Shown in pieces: positions 8,095 through 16,708 of a stretch of DNA of 64,000 nucleotides (positions within the stretch are counted from its first letter, which is position 1; each line of letters starts with the position of its first letter). This stretch comes from Xaviernesmea rhizosphaerae (GTDB lineage: Bacteria; Pseudomonadota; Alphaproteobacteria; Rhizobiales; Rhizobiaceae), in NCBI RefSeq assembly GCF_001938945.1, contig NZ_MKIO01000025.1, forward strand, positions 62,001 to 126,000. The letters are read 5' to 3'. The position numbers were made by a program, and so were the translations under genes. Under the pieces are notes generated by a model that saw only the letters and a list, made by a program, of their open reading frames with translations, was not told the origin of the DNA and ran no database searches.

Positions 8095-8733
8095 TCAGAA
8101 CTTCACGCCCATGCCGACGCGCACGGAGTGCTCGTCATAGCCGGAGGAGAAGTTGCCGCGCGGAACGTTGAAGGTTTCCTTGCCGTAGTCCGTGTAGCGA
8201 TATTCGACGCGGGCGGTGATGTTGTCGGTGACCATGGCTTCCGCACCGCCACCGGCCGTCCAGCCGATCATCGTGTTGCTGTCCGAACCACCGCCCTGAC
8301 GGGCCTTGACGTCGGCGGCAGCGACACCGGCGGTGCCGTAGACCAGAACCGGGTTCAGGTCATAGCCGACGCGGCCGCGGATCGAACCGTTGACACCCTG
8401 CTCCATCGAGCGCTGCGAGGTCTTGGCGTCCGTGTCCTGGTAGTTGATGTCGGCTTCCGCACCGTAGACGATCTTGCCGCTCTGCATGTTGTAGCCGCCA
8501 TAGAGGCCGCCGCCGAAGCCGGCCGCCGTACGGTCGCCCGTGCCCTTGAACTTGCCATGATGCCAGGTGCCGACGCCGCCGACATAGGCGCCCGACCAGT
8601 TCTTGGCGGCCGGCGCGGTGAAGTCGGCAGCCGGAGCAGCCGGAACCTCGTCAATCGCGTCAGCGGCCTGAGCGAGAGAGAAAGATGCCAGCGACAAGGC
8701 GGAGGCGGCGAGAGTGGTGACGAGAATACGCAT
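8095..8733 (-). CDS. Omp25/RopB-like outer membrane beta-barrel protein
   Basis: A 212-residue protein with a clear signal peptide ending SLAQAADA, then a Pro/Ala-rich spacer and a small eight-stranded barrel. Typical family traits are WSGAYVGG near the first strand, alternating aromatic and small residues, and the terminal VRVGMGVKF ending in Phe, the sorting signal for barrel assembly. Rhizobial and Brucella relatives (RopB, Omp25, Omp31) are abundant outer membrane proteins with structural and virulence roles. The start at 8733 has AAGGAG about 7 bases upstream; an upstream in-frame extension is not needed. It is transcribed alone, divergent from uvrC. Confidence 0.85.
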   Translation of the reverse strand: MRILVTTLAASALSLASFSLAQAADAIDEVPAAPAADFTAPAAKNWSGAYVGGVGTWHHGKFKGTGDRTAAGFGGGLYGGYNMQSGKIVYGAEADINYQDTDAKTSQRSMEQGVNGSIRGRVGYDLNPVLVYGTAGVAAADVKARQGGGSDSNTMIGWTAGGGAEAMVTDNITARVEYRYTDYGKETFNVPRGNFSSGYDEHSVRVGMGVKF

Positions 8734-9181
8734 ACTAAGTCTCCTTTCGACCCGATAGCCCGAACCGCCTTGAGCGATTGTCCGGGATTGGAACACATGA
8801 CTGAGCCCGCTCGGTTGAGAGTGAAATTGCTGCTCAAATGCGGATTCACAAGAGCCGAATTGTGATCATTTCACGGCGAAGAGGTGGCTCAAAATCGATG
8901 TTGCCCGCTCGCAACAGGAGAAAATTTAACCATGATTTCAATCACATCGAAAATGAAGACTTTCTTGCAAAAATGGCGGGCCTTGCGCGCTTTCCCTTAA
9001 GACTTCCGCAATCTTTCGCCGGTCCGCCCGCCCGCAGGCCCGCCGGAGCGGAAGCTTGAGGCCCGTCTCCCCCTTGCCCGATTTTATTCCTATATAAACG
9101 GCTCAGACCAGATTCGGGCCGAAGCGGCCCCGCGTGGACAGCTGCTTTCAGGGCACGTCCGCCGATGATCGGAGACAGGGC
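8734..9181. other. Divergent intergenic region between omp25-like gene and uvrC
   Basis: About 450 bases without a supported gene. The middle (8870-8990) is A+T-rich relative to its surroundings and should hold the omp promoter. A TATATAAA box at about 9090 lies before uvrC, but no well-spaced -35 partner was found. No stable RNA was recognised. Confidence 0.5.
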
Positions 9182-11227
9182 ATGAGCGGGCGACAGCCCA
9201 TCGATGGCGGCATTCTCTATGACGAGAACGCGCGAGACGATGACGAACTTCTGGACGAAGTGGACGGTAGCGCGGAAGGTGGCGAGGACAGCGCGCGCCT
9301 GTTGCCGGCGATCGAATGGATAGAGGGCGGCTCGCAGGAGAACGGCCTGCGCGGCGCCGCGCTGATCGGCGAGTTCGTCAAGCGCCTGCCCAACAGCCCT
9401 GGCGTCTACCGCATGTTCAATGAAGCGGGCGACGTGCTCTATGTCGGCAAGGCGCGCAGCCTGAAGAAGCGGGTGAGCAACTATGCCCAGGGGCGCGGCC
9501 ACTCCAACCGCATCGCCCGGATGGTGCGCGAAACCGCGCATATGGAATTCGTCACCACCCGCACCGAGATCGAGGCGCTTCTGCTCGAGGCCAATCTGAT
9601 CAAGCGGCTGCGCCCGCGCTTCAACGTGCTCTTACGCGACGACAAGTCCTTCCCCTATATTCTGCTGACCGGCGACAGCCGCGCCGCAGCACTTTACAAG
9701 CATCGCGGCGCGCGCAGCCGCAAGGGCGATTATTTCGGCCCCTTCGCCTCGGCCGGCGCGGTGGGGCGCACGATCAATTCGCTGCAGCGCGCCTTCCTCC
9801 TGCGCACCTGCACCGACAGCGTCTTCGAGAGCCGCACGCGGCCCTGCCTGCTGCACCAGATCAAGCGCTGCGCCGCGCCTTGCACGCATGAGATTTCCGA
9901 TGCCGACTATGCCGGGCTGGTGGACGAGGCCAAGGCCTTCCTCTCCGGTCGCAGCCAGGCGGTGAAGGCGCAGATCGCCACGGCCATGACCGCGGCCTCA
10001 GAAGACCTCGACTTCGAGCGCGCCGCGCTTTATCGCGACAGGCTGGCAGCACTGTCTCATGTGCAGTCCCATCAGGGCATCAATCCCGCCGGGGTGGACG
10101 AGGCGGACGTCTTCGCCATCCATCACGAAGGCGGCGTGTCCTGTATTCAGGTCTTCTTCTTCCGGACCGGCCAGAACTGGGGCAACCGGGCCTATTTCCC
10201 CAAGGCCGATCCGTCGCTGACGCCGGCCGAGGTGCTGGCGGCCTTCCTCGCCCAGTTCTATGACGACAAGCCCTGCCCGCGGCAGGTGCTGCTGTGCGAA
10301 GGCGTGGAGGAGCAGGAGCTGCTGGGCGAGGCGCTTTCGGAAAAGTCCGGCCACAGGATCGCGATCCAGGTGCCCCAGCGCGGCGAGAAGAAGGATCTGG
10401 TGGACCATGCGGTGGCCAATGCCCGCGAGGCCCATGGGCGCAAGCTGGCGGAAACCGCCTCGCAGGCGCGCCTGCTCGACGGCTTCGCCCAGACCTTCGG
10501 CCTGGAACGCGTGCCCCGGCGCATCGAGATCTACGACAACTCTCATATCATGGGCACCAATGCGGTGGGCGGCATGGTGGTGGCGGGGCCGGAAGGCTTC
10601 GTGAAGGGCCAGTACCGCAAGTTCAACATCAAATCGACAGACATCACCCCCGGCGACGATTTCGGCATGATGCGCGAGGTGATGACCCGGCGTTTCTCCC
10701 GCCTGCTGAAGGAGGAGGGAAAGCCGGACCGCACGGCCGAACCCTCCGAGGACGCGCCCTTCCCCGCCTGGCCCGACGTGATCCTGATCGATGGCGGCCA
10801 GGGCCAGATGACGGCGGTCAGGGCCATCCTGAAGGAGCTCGACATCGAGGATTGCGTGGTCGCCATCGGCGTGGCCAAGGGCGTGGACCGCGATGCCGGG
10901 CGCGAGCGGTTCTTCCCGCCGGCGCGCGAGGGCTTCACCCTGCCGCCGCGCGATCCCGTGCTCTATTTCATCCAGCGCCTGCGCGACGAGGCCCACCGCT
11001 TCGCCATCGGCTCGCACAGGGCGCGGCGCAAGAAGGAAATGGTCAAGAACCCGCTCGACGAGATCGCCGGCATCGGCCCGACCCGCAAGCGTGCACTCCT
11101 CCATCATTTCGGCACGGCCAAGGCCGTCTCGCGCGCCGGCATCAACGACCTGATGGCGGTGGAGGGCATTTCCGAGGCGGTGGCCCGCCAGGTCTACGAT
11201 CATTTCCATGAGGACGGCGCGCGCTGA
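9182..11227 (+). CDS. uvrC: Excinuclease ABC subunit C
   Basis: A 681-residue UvrC, the nuclease subunit that makes both incisions in nucleotide excision repair. Domains in order are an acidic N-terminal extension; the GIY-YIG nuclease (PGVYRMFN...[17 protein letters not shown]); a Cys-containing region ([15 protein letters not shown]); the UVR motif; the RNase H-like C-terminal nuclease ([11 protein letters not shown]...ILIDGGQGQ); and helix-hairpin-helix repeats ([17 protein letters not shown]). I choose ATG 9182 (SGRQPIDGG), with GGAG upstream; a GTG at 9134 would add 16 residues. It is followed at 240 bases by pgsA. Confidence 0.95.
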   Translation: MSGRQPIDGGILYDENARDDDELLDEVDGSAEGGEDSARLLPAIEWIEGGSQENGLRGAALIGEFVKRLPNSPGVYRMFNEAGDVLYVGKARSLKKRVSNYAQGRGHSNRIARMVRETAHMEFVTTRTEIEALLLEANLIKRLRPRFNVLLRDDKSFPYILLTGDSRAAALYKHRGARSRKGDYFGPFASAGAVGRTINSLQRAFLLRTCTDSVFESRTRPCLLHQIKRCAAPCTHEISDADYAGLVDEAKAFLSGRSQAVKAQIATAMTAASEDLDFERAALYRDRLAALSHVQSHQGINPAGVDEADVFAIHHEGGVSCIQVFFFRTGQNWGNRAYFPKADPSLTPAEVLAAFLAQFYDDKPCPRQVLLCEGVEEQELLGEALSEKSGHRIAIQVPQRGEKKDLVDHAVANAREAHGRKLAETASQARLLDGFAQTFGLERVPRRIEIYDNSHIMGTNAVGGMVVAGPEGFVKGQYRKFNIKSTDITPGDDFGMMREVMTRRFSRLLKEEGKPDRTAEPSEDAPFPAWPDVILIDGGQGQMTAVRAILKELDIEDCVVAIGVAKGVDRDAGRERFFPPAREGFTLPPRDPVLYFIQRLRDEAHRFAIGSHRARRKKEMVKNPLDEIAGIGPTRKRALLHHFGTAKAVSRAGINDLMAVEGISEAVARQVYDHFHEDGAR

Positions 11228-11466
11228 GCCCTGCCGGGCAGAAGCGGGCGTGGGGCGCGATCGCTTCACGGCAAGGTGGTCGGGCAAGAATTTAAAGGGC
11301 TTGCGCCGCCGGGTGGAAAGGGTCAGGGATGAGACAGAAAGCCCGGCTGCGACAGAGGCAGGGCGCATCTTCACCGTCATTTACCGGGCAACTGTCATAG
11401 GGATGACGAAATGGCAGGTACTGATTGACCCGCAGTTCCGCGCCTTCCACTCTCGGGCCGATAGCC

Positions 11467-12108
11467 ATGATAGATACCCCCATTCCCATGCGCACCACCA
11501 AGCTTGCCTATTCGATCCCCAATCTCCTGACCTACGGGCGCATCCTGGCGGTGCCGCTGATCGTCCTGTGCTTCTTCGTCGAGGGGAAGCTGTCCAGCCC
11601 CAATTTCGCCCGCTGGATGGCGCTTGCGCTGTTCGCTGTCGCCTCGATCACCGATTTCTTCGACGGCTATCTCGCGCGCATCTGGAACCAGACCTCCAAT
11701 ATCGGCCGTATGCTGGACCCGATCGCCGACAAGCTGCTGGTCGCCTCGGTGCTGCTCCTGGTGGCCGCCGACGGCACCATTGCCGGCTGGTCGATCTGGG
11801 CCGCGATCATCATTCTCTGCCGCGAGATCCTGGTCTCGGGCCTGCGGGAATATCTGGCGGCCCTGAAGGTGAGCGTGCCGGTGACCCGCATCGCCAAGTG
11901 GAAGACCACGCTGCAGATGCTGGCCATCGCCTTTCTGCTGGCCGGACCGGCGGGCGATACGGTTCTGCCTTATGATGCCGCAAACAGTGCGCTCTTGCCG
12001 AACACCACCCAGATCGGCATCATCCTGCTGTGGGTCGCCGCCGCGATCACGCTCTATACCGGCTATGACTATTTCCGCGCCGGCCTGAAACATGTGGTGG
12101 ACGAATGA
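11467..12108 (+). CDS. pgsA: CDP-diacylglycerol-glycerol-3-phosphate phosphatidyltransferase
   Basis: A 213-residue integral membrane enzyme. The CDP-alcohol phosphotransferase motif is complete (DFFDGYLARIWNQTSNIG then RMLDPIADK, with Asp at the four metal positions), and four to five hydrophobic segments flank it. PgsA makes phosphatidylglycerol phosphate, the first step to phosphatidylglycerol and cardiolipin. Start 11467 (IDTPIPMRTTK) is tentative; the ATG at 11488 is an alternative, and neither has a strong ribosome site. Its stop overlaps the moaD start by four bases. The order uvrC-pgsA-moaD-moaE is familiar from rhizobial chromosomes. Confidence 0.92.
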   Translation: MIDTPIPMRTTKLAYSIPNLLTYGRILAVPLIVLCFFVEGKLSSPNFARWMALALFAVASITDFFDGYLARIWNQTSNIGRMLDPIADKLLVASVLLLVAADGTIAGWSIWAAIIILCREILVSGLREYLAALKVSVPVTRIAKWKTTLQMLAIAFLLAGPAGDTVLPYDAANSALLPNTTQIGIILLWVAAAITLYTGYDYFRAGLKHVVDE

Positions 12109-12365
12109 GAACCGTGGATCTCGTCTATTTTTCCTGGGTGCGGGAGCGGATCGGCCGGGGCGAGGAGCGCATCGAACTGCCCGATACGGTGCTGACCGCA
12201 GGCGATCTCATCCGCCACCTCAAGGGGCTGAGCGAGGATCATGCCAGCGCCCTCGAACATGAGAATGTGATCCGCGTCGCCATCGACCAGGAACATGTCG
12301 ATCATGACGAGCCGCTGGGCGCGGCGCGCGAGATCGCGCTGTTTCCGCCGATGACGGGAGGCTGA
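12105..12365 (+). CDS. moaD: Molybdopterin synthase sulfur carrier subunit MoaD
   Basis: An 86-residue ubiquitin-fold protein ending in PPMTGG. The C-terminal Gly-Gly is the thiocarboxylate carrier that donates sulfur to precursor Z in molybdenum cofactor synthesis. The start codon overlaps the pgsA stop (ATGA), so translation is coupled. moaE follows after six bases. This supplies cofactor to molybdoenzymes such as the oxidoreductase at 2.5-4.7 kb. Confidence 0.92.
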   Translation: MRTVDLVYFSWVRERIGRGEERIELPDTVLTAGDLIRHLKGLSEDHASALEHENVIRVAIDQEHVDHDEPLGAAREIALFPPMTGG

Positions 12366-12371
12366 GGCCCG

Positions 12372-12878
12372 ATGGATGCCGATGCCGCGCGCGACAAGCC
12401 GGCCTTTCCGGCGGCGAGCATTCCGCTGACCGTGCGGGTTCAGGCCGAGAGCTTCGACACAGCCGCCGAAATCGCCGCCCTCAGCCATGGCCGCAGCGAT
12501 ATCGGTGCCCTGGTCAGTTTTTCCGGCCTCTGCCGCGATGAGGGCGGCGCGCTCGCGGCGCTGGAGCTCGAACATTATCCGGGCATGGCCGAAGCCGAGA
12601 TCCGCCGGATCTGCCTAGACGCGATCACCCGCTTCGGCCTGCAGGGCGCGACCGCAATCCATCGTTATGGGAAAATAGCGCCAGGCGCGCCGATCGTGCT
12701 CGTCGTCACCGCCTCGGCGCATCGCAAGGCCGCCTTCGACGGCGCGAATTTCATCATGGATTTTCTCAAGACCGGCGCGCCCTTCTGGAAGAAGGAACAT
12801 CGCGTGGACGGTGCGAGAGGCGACTGGGTGAGCGCCAAGGATGCCGACGACAGCGCCTGCGCCCGCTGGCTTCGCTGA
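12372..12878 (+). CDS. moaE: Molybdopterin synthase catalytic subunit MoaE
   Basis: A 168-residue MoaE. The catalytic region KTGAPFWKKE with its lysines, the GALVSFSGLCRD strand and the HRYGKIAPGAPIVLVV core are all present. It forms a heterotetramer with MoaD and converts precursor Z to molybdopterin. It lies six bases after moaD in the same operon. The N-terminal 15-20 residues (DADAARDKPAF) extend beyond the usual domain. Confidence 0.93.
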   Translation: MDADAARDKPAFPAASIPLTVRVQAESFDTAAEIAALSHGRSDIGALVSFSGLCRDEGGALAALELEHYPGMAEAEIRRICLDAITRFGLQGATAIHRYGKIAPGAPIVLVVTASAHRKAAFDGANFIMDFLKTGAPFWKKEHRVDGARGDWVSAKDADDSACARWLR

Positions 12879-13233
12879 GATCGATCGCGCGCCAATTCAC
12901 CGGGCGGAAAGAACAGAGGCCGCCACCCTACCGGCTAAATGTCTACCGGATACAGTCGCAGAGGACGGCAGCGGCAAAGCGGAAGCTTCGCGCGCGCCAG
13001 CCTATGCGCGAAGCTTCCGCCGAGCATGGAACGCGGACATCAAGGAACGCCATTAAAGCCCCAGAATGCACATCGTTGCTCCCACTGCCGCCAAAGCATG
13101 GCTGGGCATTCCGCTGCGCACATCCCCCATTTGGAGGATGAGCGTGAAATTCCACACGCTTCGATAGCGAATGCCGCGATCTTTCATACGGTTTCCGGTT
13201 GATCAGACCGGAAACCGTATGAATGGCGCACCA
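12879..13233. other. Intergenic stretch with two perfect palindromes
   Basis: No gene is supported here. There are two perfect inverted repeats: 12979-12993 with 13006-13020 (GCGGAAGCTTCGCGC and its complement, 12-base loop), and 13185-13199 with 13207-13221 (CATACGGTTTCCGGT and its complement, 7-base loop TGATCAG). The first may end moaE transcription but lacks a T tract. The second looks like a dispersed intergenic palindrome. Confidence 0.6.
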
Positions 13234-13266
13234 AACGAAAACAGCCGGAGCGCGAGGCCCCGGCTG
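13234..13266 (-). terminator. Rho-independent terminator of ndk
   Basis: On the minus strand CAGCCGG and CCGGCTG flank a 10-11 base loop and are followed by TTTTCG. It sits 56 bases downstream of the ndk stop. Confidence 0.75.
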
Positions 13267-13321
13267 CATCATGCTGGGATATGCCGTCAGGTTCTCGTCC
13301 GAACCGACCGCAGCGACCCTA

Positions 13322-13744
13322 TCAACCGACGATTTCGGTGTCGGCGAACCAGTACTTGATTTCCTGGGCAGCGGTTTCCGGGGCGTCAGAGCCGTGAACC
13401 GAGTTTTCGCCGATCGACAGCGCATGGGTCTTGCGGATCGTGCCTTCGTCCGCATTTGCCGGGTTGGTCGCGCCCATGATCTCGCGGTTCTTCAGGATGG
13501 CGTTTTCGCCTTCCAGAACCTGAACGATGGTCGGGCCCGAGGTCATGCCGGCAACCAGTTCGCCGAAGAAGGGGCGATCCTTGTGAACGGCGTAGAAGCC
13601 TTCGGCTTCGCGCTGGCTCATCCAGACGCGCTTGGAAGCAACGACGCGCAGGCCGGCGTCCTCGATCATCTTGGTGATCGCGCCGGTCAGGTTGCGCTTG
13701 GTCGCGTCCGGCTTGATCATCGAAAAGGTGCGTTCAACCGCCAT
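13322..13744 (-). CDS. ndk: Nucleoside diphosphate kinase
   Basis: 140 residues, the normal family length. [15 protein letters not shown] at the N-terminus, the Kpn loop region and His117 in NSVHGSD, the phosphohistidine of the ping-pong mechanism, are all seen. It balances NTP and dNTP pools. The start at 13744 ([11 protein letters not shown]) matches relatives, with AGGGATAGG upstream; the longer frame is not needed. It is monocistronic, ending at a clear terminator. Confidence 0.96.
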   Translation of the reverse strand: MAVERTFSMIKPDATKRNLTGAITKMIEDAGLRVVASKRVWMSQREAEGFYAVHKDRPFFGELVAGMTSGPTIVQVLEGENAILKNREIMGATNPANADEGTIRKTHALSIGENSVHGSDAPETAAQEIKYWFADTEIVG

Positions 13745-13876
13745 TTGCCTATCCCTTGAGGTTTCCGTGGGCTGAGGTTCCTTAGCGAGGCTCGCGCCGC
13801 AAGACAAGGGGGCCTGCGCGCGCAGGTATGCGGCAATTCGGGCGCCTCTGGCGCCGGCGGCGGGATGGCGCGCCGA

Positions 13877-14560
13877 TCAGGCGGCCGGCACCGAGCGGCC
13901 CAGGCCGTCATGGAGGTCCAGGCAGCGCTCGAACCAGAGGGCCACCGGATCCCCGGCCTCAAGCGGCACGGGGCCGCCGGCAATCCGCAGCCATTGCAGC
14001 GCGCCGAAGACGATATAGTCGGCAAAGAGCGGTGTCTGGCCGCCGATGAAGGGCTGGTAGCCAAGCGTCCGGCGCAGGGGCTCGAGCCGGCCGGCAAAGG
14101 CCGTCCGCTCCCCCTCGCCCTCGGCCGCCACCTCTTCCAGCGTCCGGCCGAAGGCGCGCTCGCGGCTCTCGCGGAAATAGGCCTGGTCCTTTTCGGCCAG
14201 GAGACCATGAATGTCGAGGAGCGCCATGCGCGCAATGGCCGGATGCAGCACGGTCTGCGACCAGCTTTCGACCAGCCGTGCCGGCCCTTCGGCGCCGGCA
14301 AACAGCGAGGGCTTATCGGGATAGGCCTGATCGAGATAGGCGGCGATGGCGAAGCTGTCGACGATGCGCTTGGCGCCATCGGCGAGGTAGGGCACCGTCC
14401 TGGTCGCGCCACCTTCGATTTCGGGCACGGCAGTGAAGGGCACGGGCTCCAGACGATAATCCAGCCCCTTATGCGCCATCGCCATCATCGTTTTCCATAC
14501 ATGCGGCGAAAAAGGCCTGCCGGCATCGCGCCCGCAGAGACCGTAGAGAATGCGTGTCAT
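13877..14560 (-). CDS. Glutathione S-transferase-like protein
   Basis: A 227-residue two-domain GST. The N-terminal part (ILYGLCGRDAGRPFSPHVWKTMMAMAHKGLDY) carries an insert before the first helix, then ATRTVPYLADG and the DSFAIAAYLD glutathione contact. The C-terminal helical domain includes FADYIVFGALQWLRI. It resembles plant-type and bacterial GSTs annotated only by fold. Its N-terminal active residue (Ser or Cys) is not obvious. It lies 132 bases upstream of ndk on the same strand and is divergent from the DinB-like gene. Confidence 0.8.
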   Translation of the reverse strand: MTRILYGLCGRDAGRPFSPHVWKTMMAMAHKGLDYRLEPVPFTAVPEIEGGATRTVPYLADGAKRIVDSFAIAAYLDQAYPDKPSLFAGAEGPARLVESWSQTVLHPAIARMALLDIHGLLAEKDQAYFRESRERAFGRTLEEVAAEGEGERTAFAGRLEPLRRTLGYQPFIGGQTPLFADYIVFGALQWLRIAGGPVPLEAGDPVALWFERCLDLHDGLGRSVPAA

Positions 14561-14710
14561 GCAGCTGTGCTCCGATAGGGCTGTCCGGTCGCGACATCAT
14601 CAGATGCGGCGGGAAGCGTCTAATCAAGAAATATCATGGACGTCATCAGAGGCATCGATTGCCCGCTCGCCTATGCTGACAGCCTTTACGGTTTGAGAGA
14701 GACCATCCCC

Positions 14711-15232
14711 ATGAAACAGCAATTTCGCCTACTCGCCGCCTATAATGCGTGGGCCAATGAACGGCTCTACGAGGCCGCGCAGGCGCTCGACGACGACGCC
14801 TATCACACCGACAAGGGCGCCTTCTTCGGCGCGCTCCACGGCACGCTCAGCCATCTGCTGATCACCGACCGGGTCTGGCTCTACCGGCTGACCGGACAAG
14901 GCGCGGCGCCGACCAGCCTGAGAGCCCTGCCCTATGACGCCCTTGCCCCGCTCGCGGCGGCCCGCAAGATCGAGGACCGGCGGTTGATCGATTATGTCGA
15001 AGCCCTTGAGGATGCGGATTTCGGCAGGGAGATCACCTATCAGCCGCTCTCCATGCCCCAGCCGATCACCCAGCGCATCTGGCCGCTGCTGATCCATCTG
15101 TTCAACCATCAGACGCATCATCGCGGACAGGCTCATGCCACGCTGACGGCGCTCGGTCGCCCGAGCCTCGTCCTGGATATCGCCTATTTCCTCAGCCTTC
15201 CGGAACAGGCGTCGCTGGTCGGCGAGGGGTAA
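14711..15232 (+). CDS. DinB-family metal-binding protein
   Basis: A 173-residue four-helix-bundle protein of the DinB/YfiT-like group. The usual three-His metal site is visible: His in GALHGTLSHLLITDRVW and the pair in FNHQTHHRGQAHATL. Opening residues QFRLLAAYNAWANERLYEAA are diagnostic. Relatives are thiol-dependent transferases or damage-inducible proteins of unknown role; despite the name it is unrelated to DNA polymerase IV. ATG 14711 is chosen over 14636 because the domain starts there and a GAGAGA purine run lies about 10 bases upstream. Confidence 0.82.
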   Translation: MKQQFRLLAAYNAWANERLYEAAQALDDDAYHTDKGAFFGALHGTLSHLLITDRVWLYRLTGQGAAPTSLRALPYDALAPLAAARKIEDRRLIDYVEALEDADFGREITYQPLSMPQPITQRIWPLLIHLFNHQTHHRGQAHATLTALGRPSLVLDIAYFLSLPEQASLVGEG

Positions 15233-15410
15233 GGGCCGAGCGCCGCGCGGCCCATGCTTTCGTCTCGTCGCGGCGACGTGTTTTTTTGATGAGGCCCCGG
15301 CGGCGGCACAACCGCCGTCATGCTGCGCTGCGATGCGGCAACCTTGAGCCAAGCTTGGCGCATTAAGATCCGCTTGATTGAGGACATCGCATAAGTGGGG
15401 CCAGAAACCG

Positions 15411-16502
15411 ATGACCGCCAGCGCATTCGATACGGAAGAGGTGAACAGGAGCGCGCCGCACTCCGCAGTCGTCAAGGTTGGCCAGATCCTGGCACAGCTG
15501 AAAATCACGCCGTTCCCGCGCAATTACGAGCTGATCTTCGAAGCCATGTCCGGGGAGCACCCGGATCTGGCGCAGGAGATCCTCGCGCTCGGCCATCAAC
15601 CGTCGCAGGCGCATCTGGACGAGATCGGCATGCGCCACAAGCTCGCCGGCCATCTCTCGCTGGTCATGGACGCCACCCGCGCTCAGGCGGCGCAGACCAT
15701 CGAAGCGCTCGAGCAGCCGCTCAATGACAGCCTGACCGTGCGCGACCAGCTCGGCCAGCAGCTCCACCGCTTTCTCGACCGGCTGGACCGCGACCCGATC
15801 GCCGGCATGTCGGAATTCGCCGACGAGACCCGCGCGCTGCGCCGCATGGTCGCGCAGCTGCGCGAGAAGGAGGAGCGGGTCGCCACGGCGCTCAACGAGA
15901 CCGCCCAGGCGCTCGATGCCTTCAACACCGGCATCTCGGAAGCCCGCCGCATGGCGCTGCGCGACAGCCTGACCGGCCTGCCGAACCGCATGGCGCTGAG
16001 CGTCAAGCTCGCCTCGCTGTTCGAGCACGAGGCGCAACGCCGGTCCGCCGCGCTGGTGCTGCTTTCCGTCGGCGGCCTGCGCACCATCGCACTCAAGGCG
16101 GGCCGTCCGGCGGCCGAAAAGGTGCTGCGCCAGATCGGCGGCTGTCTGCGCGACACGATCAAGCGCGACGACTTCATCGCCCGCAACGCCACCGACATTT
16201 TCGCCCTGGTCGTCTTCAACGTGACGGAGGCCAATGCGCTGTCGATCGCCGCCCGGATCAAGGAGCGGATCGAGGCGATGCAGGTTCTGCCCGAGCAACC
16301 CGGTGCCGCCTTCCTGACGGTGACGGGCGGGCTGGCGGTCAGCGCCCATGCGCAGCACGCCACCCATCTCCTCGCCCAGGCGGAAGTGGCGCTGCGCAAT
16401 GTCCGCGTCGATACGCCCGGCGGCATCATGGCCTGCACGCCCGCGCTCAGCGCCAGCCTGATCCGGACCTATGCGCCGCATATCGTGCGCACCACCGCCT
16501 GA
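15411..16502 (+). CDS. Degenerate GGDEF-domain protein
   Basis: 363 residues. Residues 20-130 form a helical region (ITPFPRNYELIFEAMSG) seen ahead of many alphaproteobacterial GGDEF domains, followed by a coiled-coil-like stretch and a GGDEF domain from RDSLTGLPNR (184-193). The signature site is ARNATDIF (257-264), so Gly-Gly-Asp-Glu-Phe has become Ala-Thr-Asp-Ile-Phe. The first metal-binding segment, normally near D-x-D-x-F-K, reads LSVGGLRTIALKAG. Both substitutions should abolish diguanylate cyclase activity. A role as c-di-GMP or GTP sensor, or as a scaffold, is inferred. No transmembrane segment is seen. The start at 15411 follows GTGGGG. Confidence 0.8.
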   Translation: MTASAFDTEEVNRSAPHSAVVKVGQILAQLKITPFPRNYELIFEAMSGEHPDLAQEILALGHQPSQAHLDEIGMRHKLAGHLSLVMDATRAQAAQTIEALEQPLNDSLTVRDQLGQQLHRFLDRLDRDPIAGMSEFADETRALRRMVAQLREKEERVATALNETAQALDAFNTGISEARRMALRDSLTGLPNRMALSVKLASLFEHEAQRRSAALVLLSVGGLRTIALKAGRPAAEKVLRQIGGCLRDTIKRDDFIARNATDIFALVVFNVTEANALSIAARIKERIEAMQVLPEQPGAAFLTVTGGLAVSAHAQHATHLLAQAEVALRNVRVDTPGGIMACTPALSASLIRTYAPHIVRTTA

Positions 16503-16530
16503 GGCTTCAGGGGGCCAAGGCGGCCGGGCC

Positions 16531-16546
16531 TAGGGTCCTGACCCTA
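16531..16546. repeat. Palindrome TAGGGTCCTGACCCTA
   Basis: Seven-base arms with a two-base centre; exact inverse copy of 2483-2498. It lies 29 bases after the degenerate GGDEF gene. Confidence 0.7.
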
Positions 16547-16639
16547 AGCCTTTGTCCAGTGGCGGCGGCATTCGGATCGCCACCCACAACCCAAGCGCCG
16601 GCGATCCTGGCATGCTGGTCGCGGCGCTTGGTATAAGCC

Positions 16640-16682
16640 TTGTCTTGGCTGCCTTGTTGTCTTGGTCCCGGTCTTGTCTTGG
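16640..16682 (+). repeat. Three TTGTCTTGG boxes at 17-base period
   Basis: TTGTCTTGG occurs at 16640-16648, 16657-16665 and 16674-16682, each start exactly 17 bases from the last, ending 26 bases before the ABC-F start codon. The intervening eight bases are poorly conserved. Function is unknown; operator-like direct repeats or a duplicated leader are possible. Confidence 0.65.
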
Positions 16683-16708
16683 CCGCGCGATTCGGCCAAA
16701 AGGCCGAC

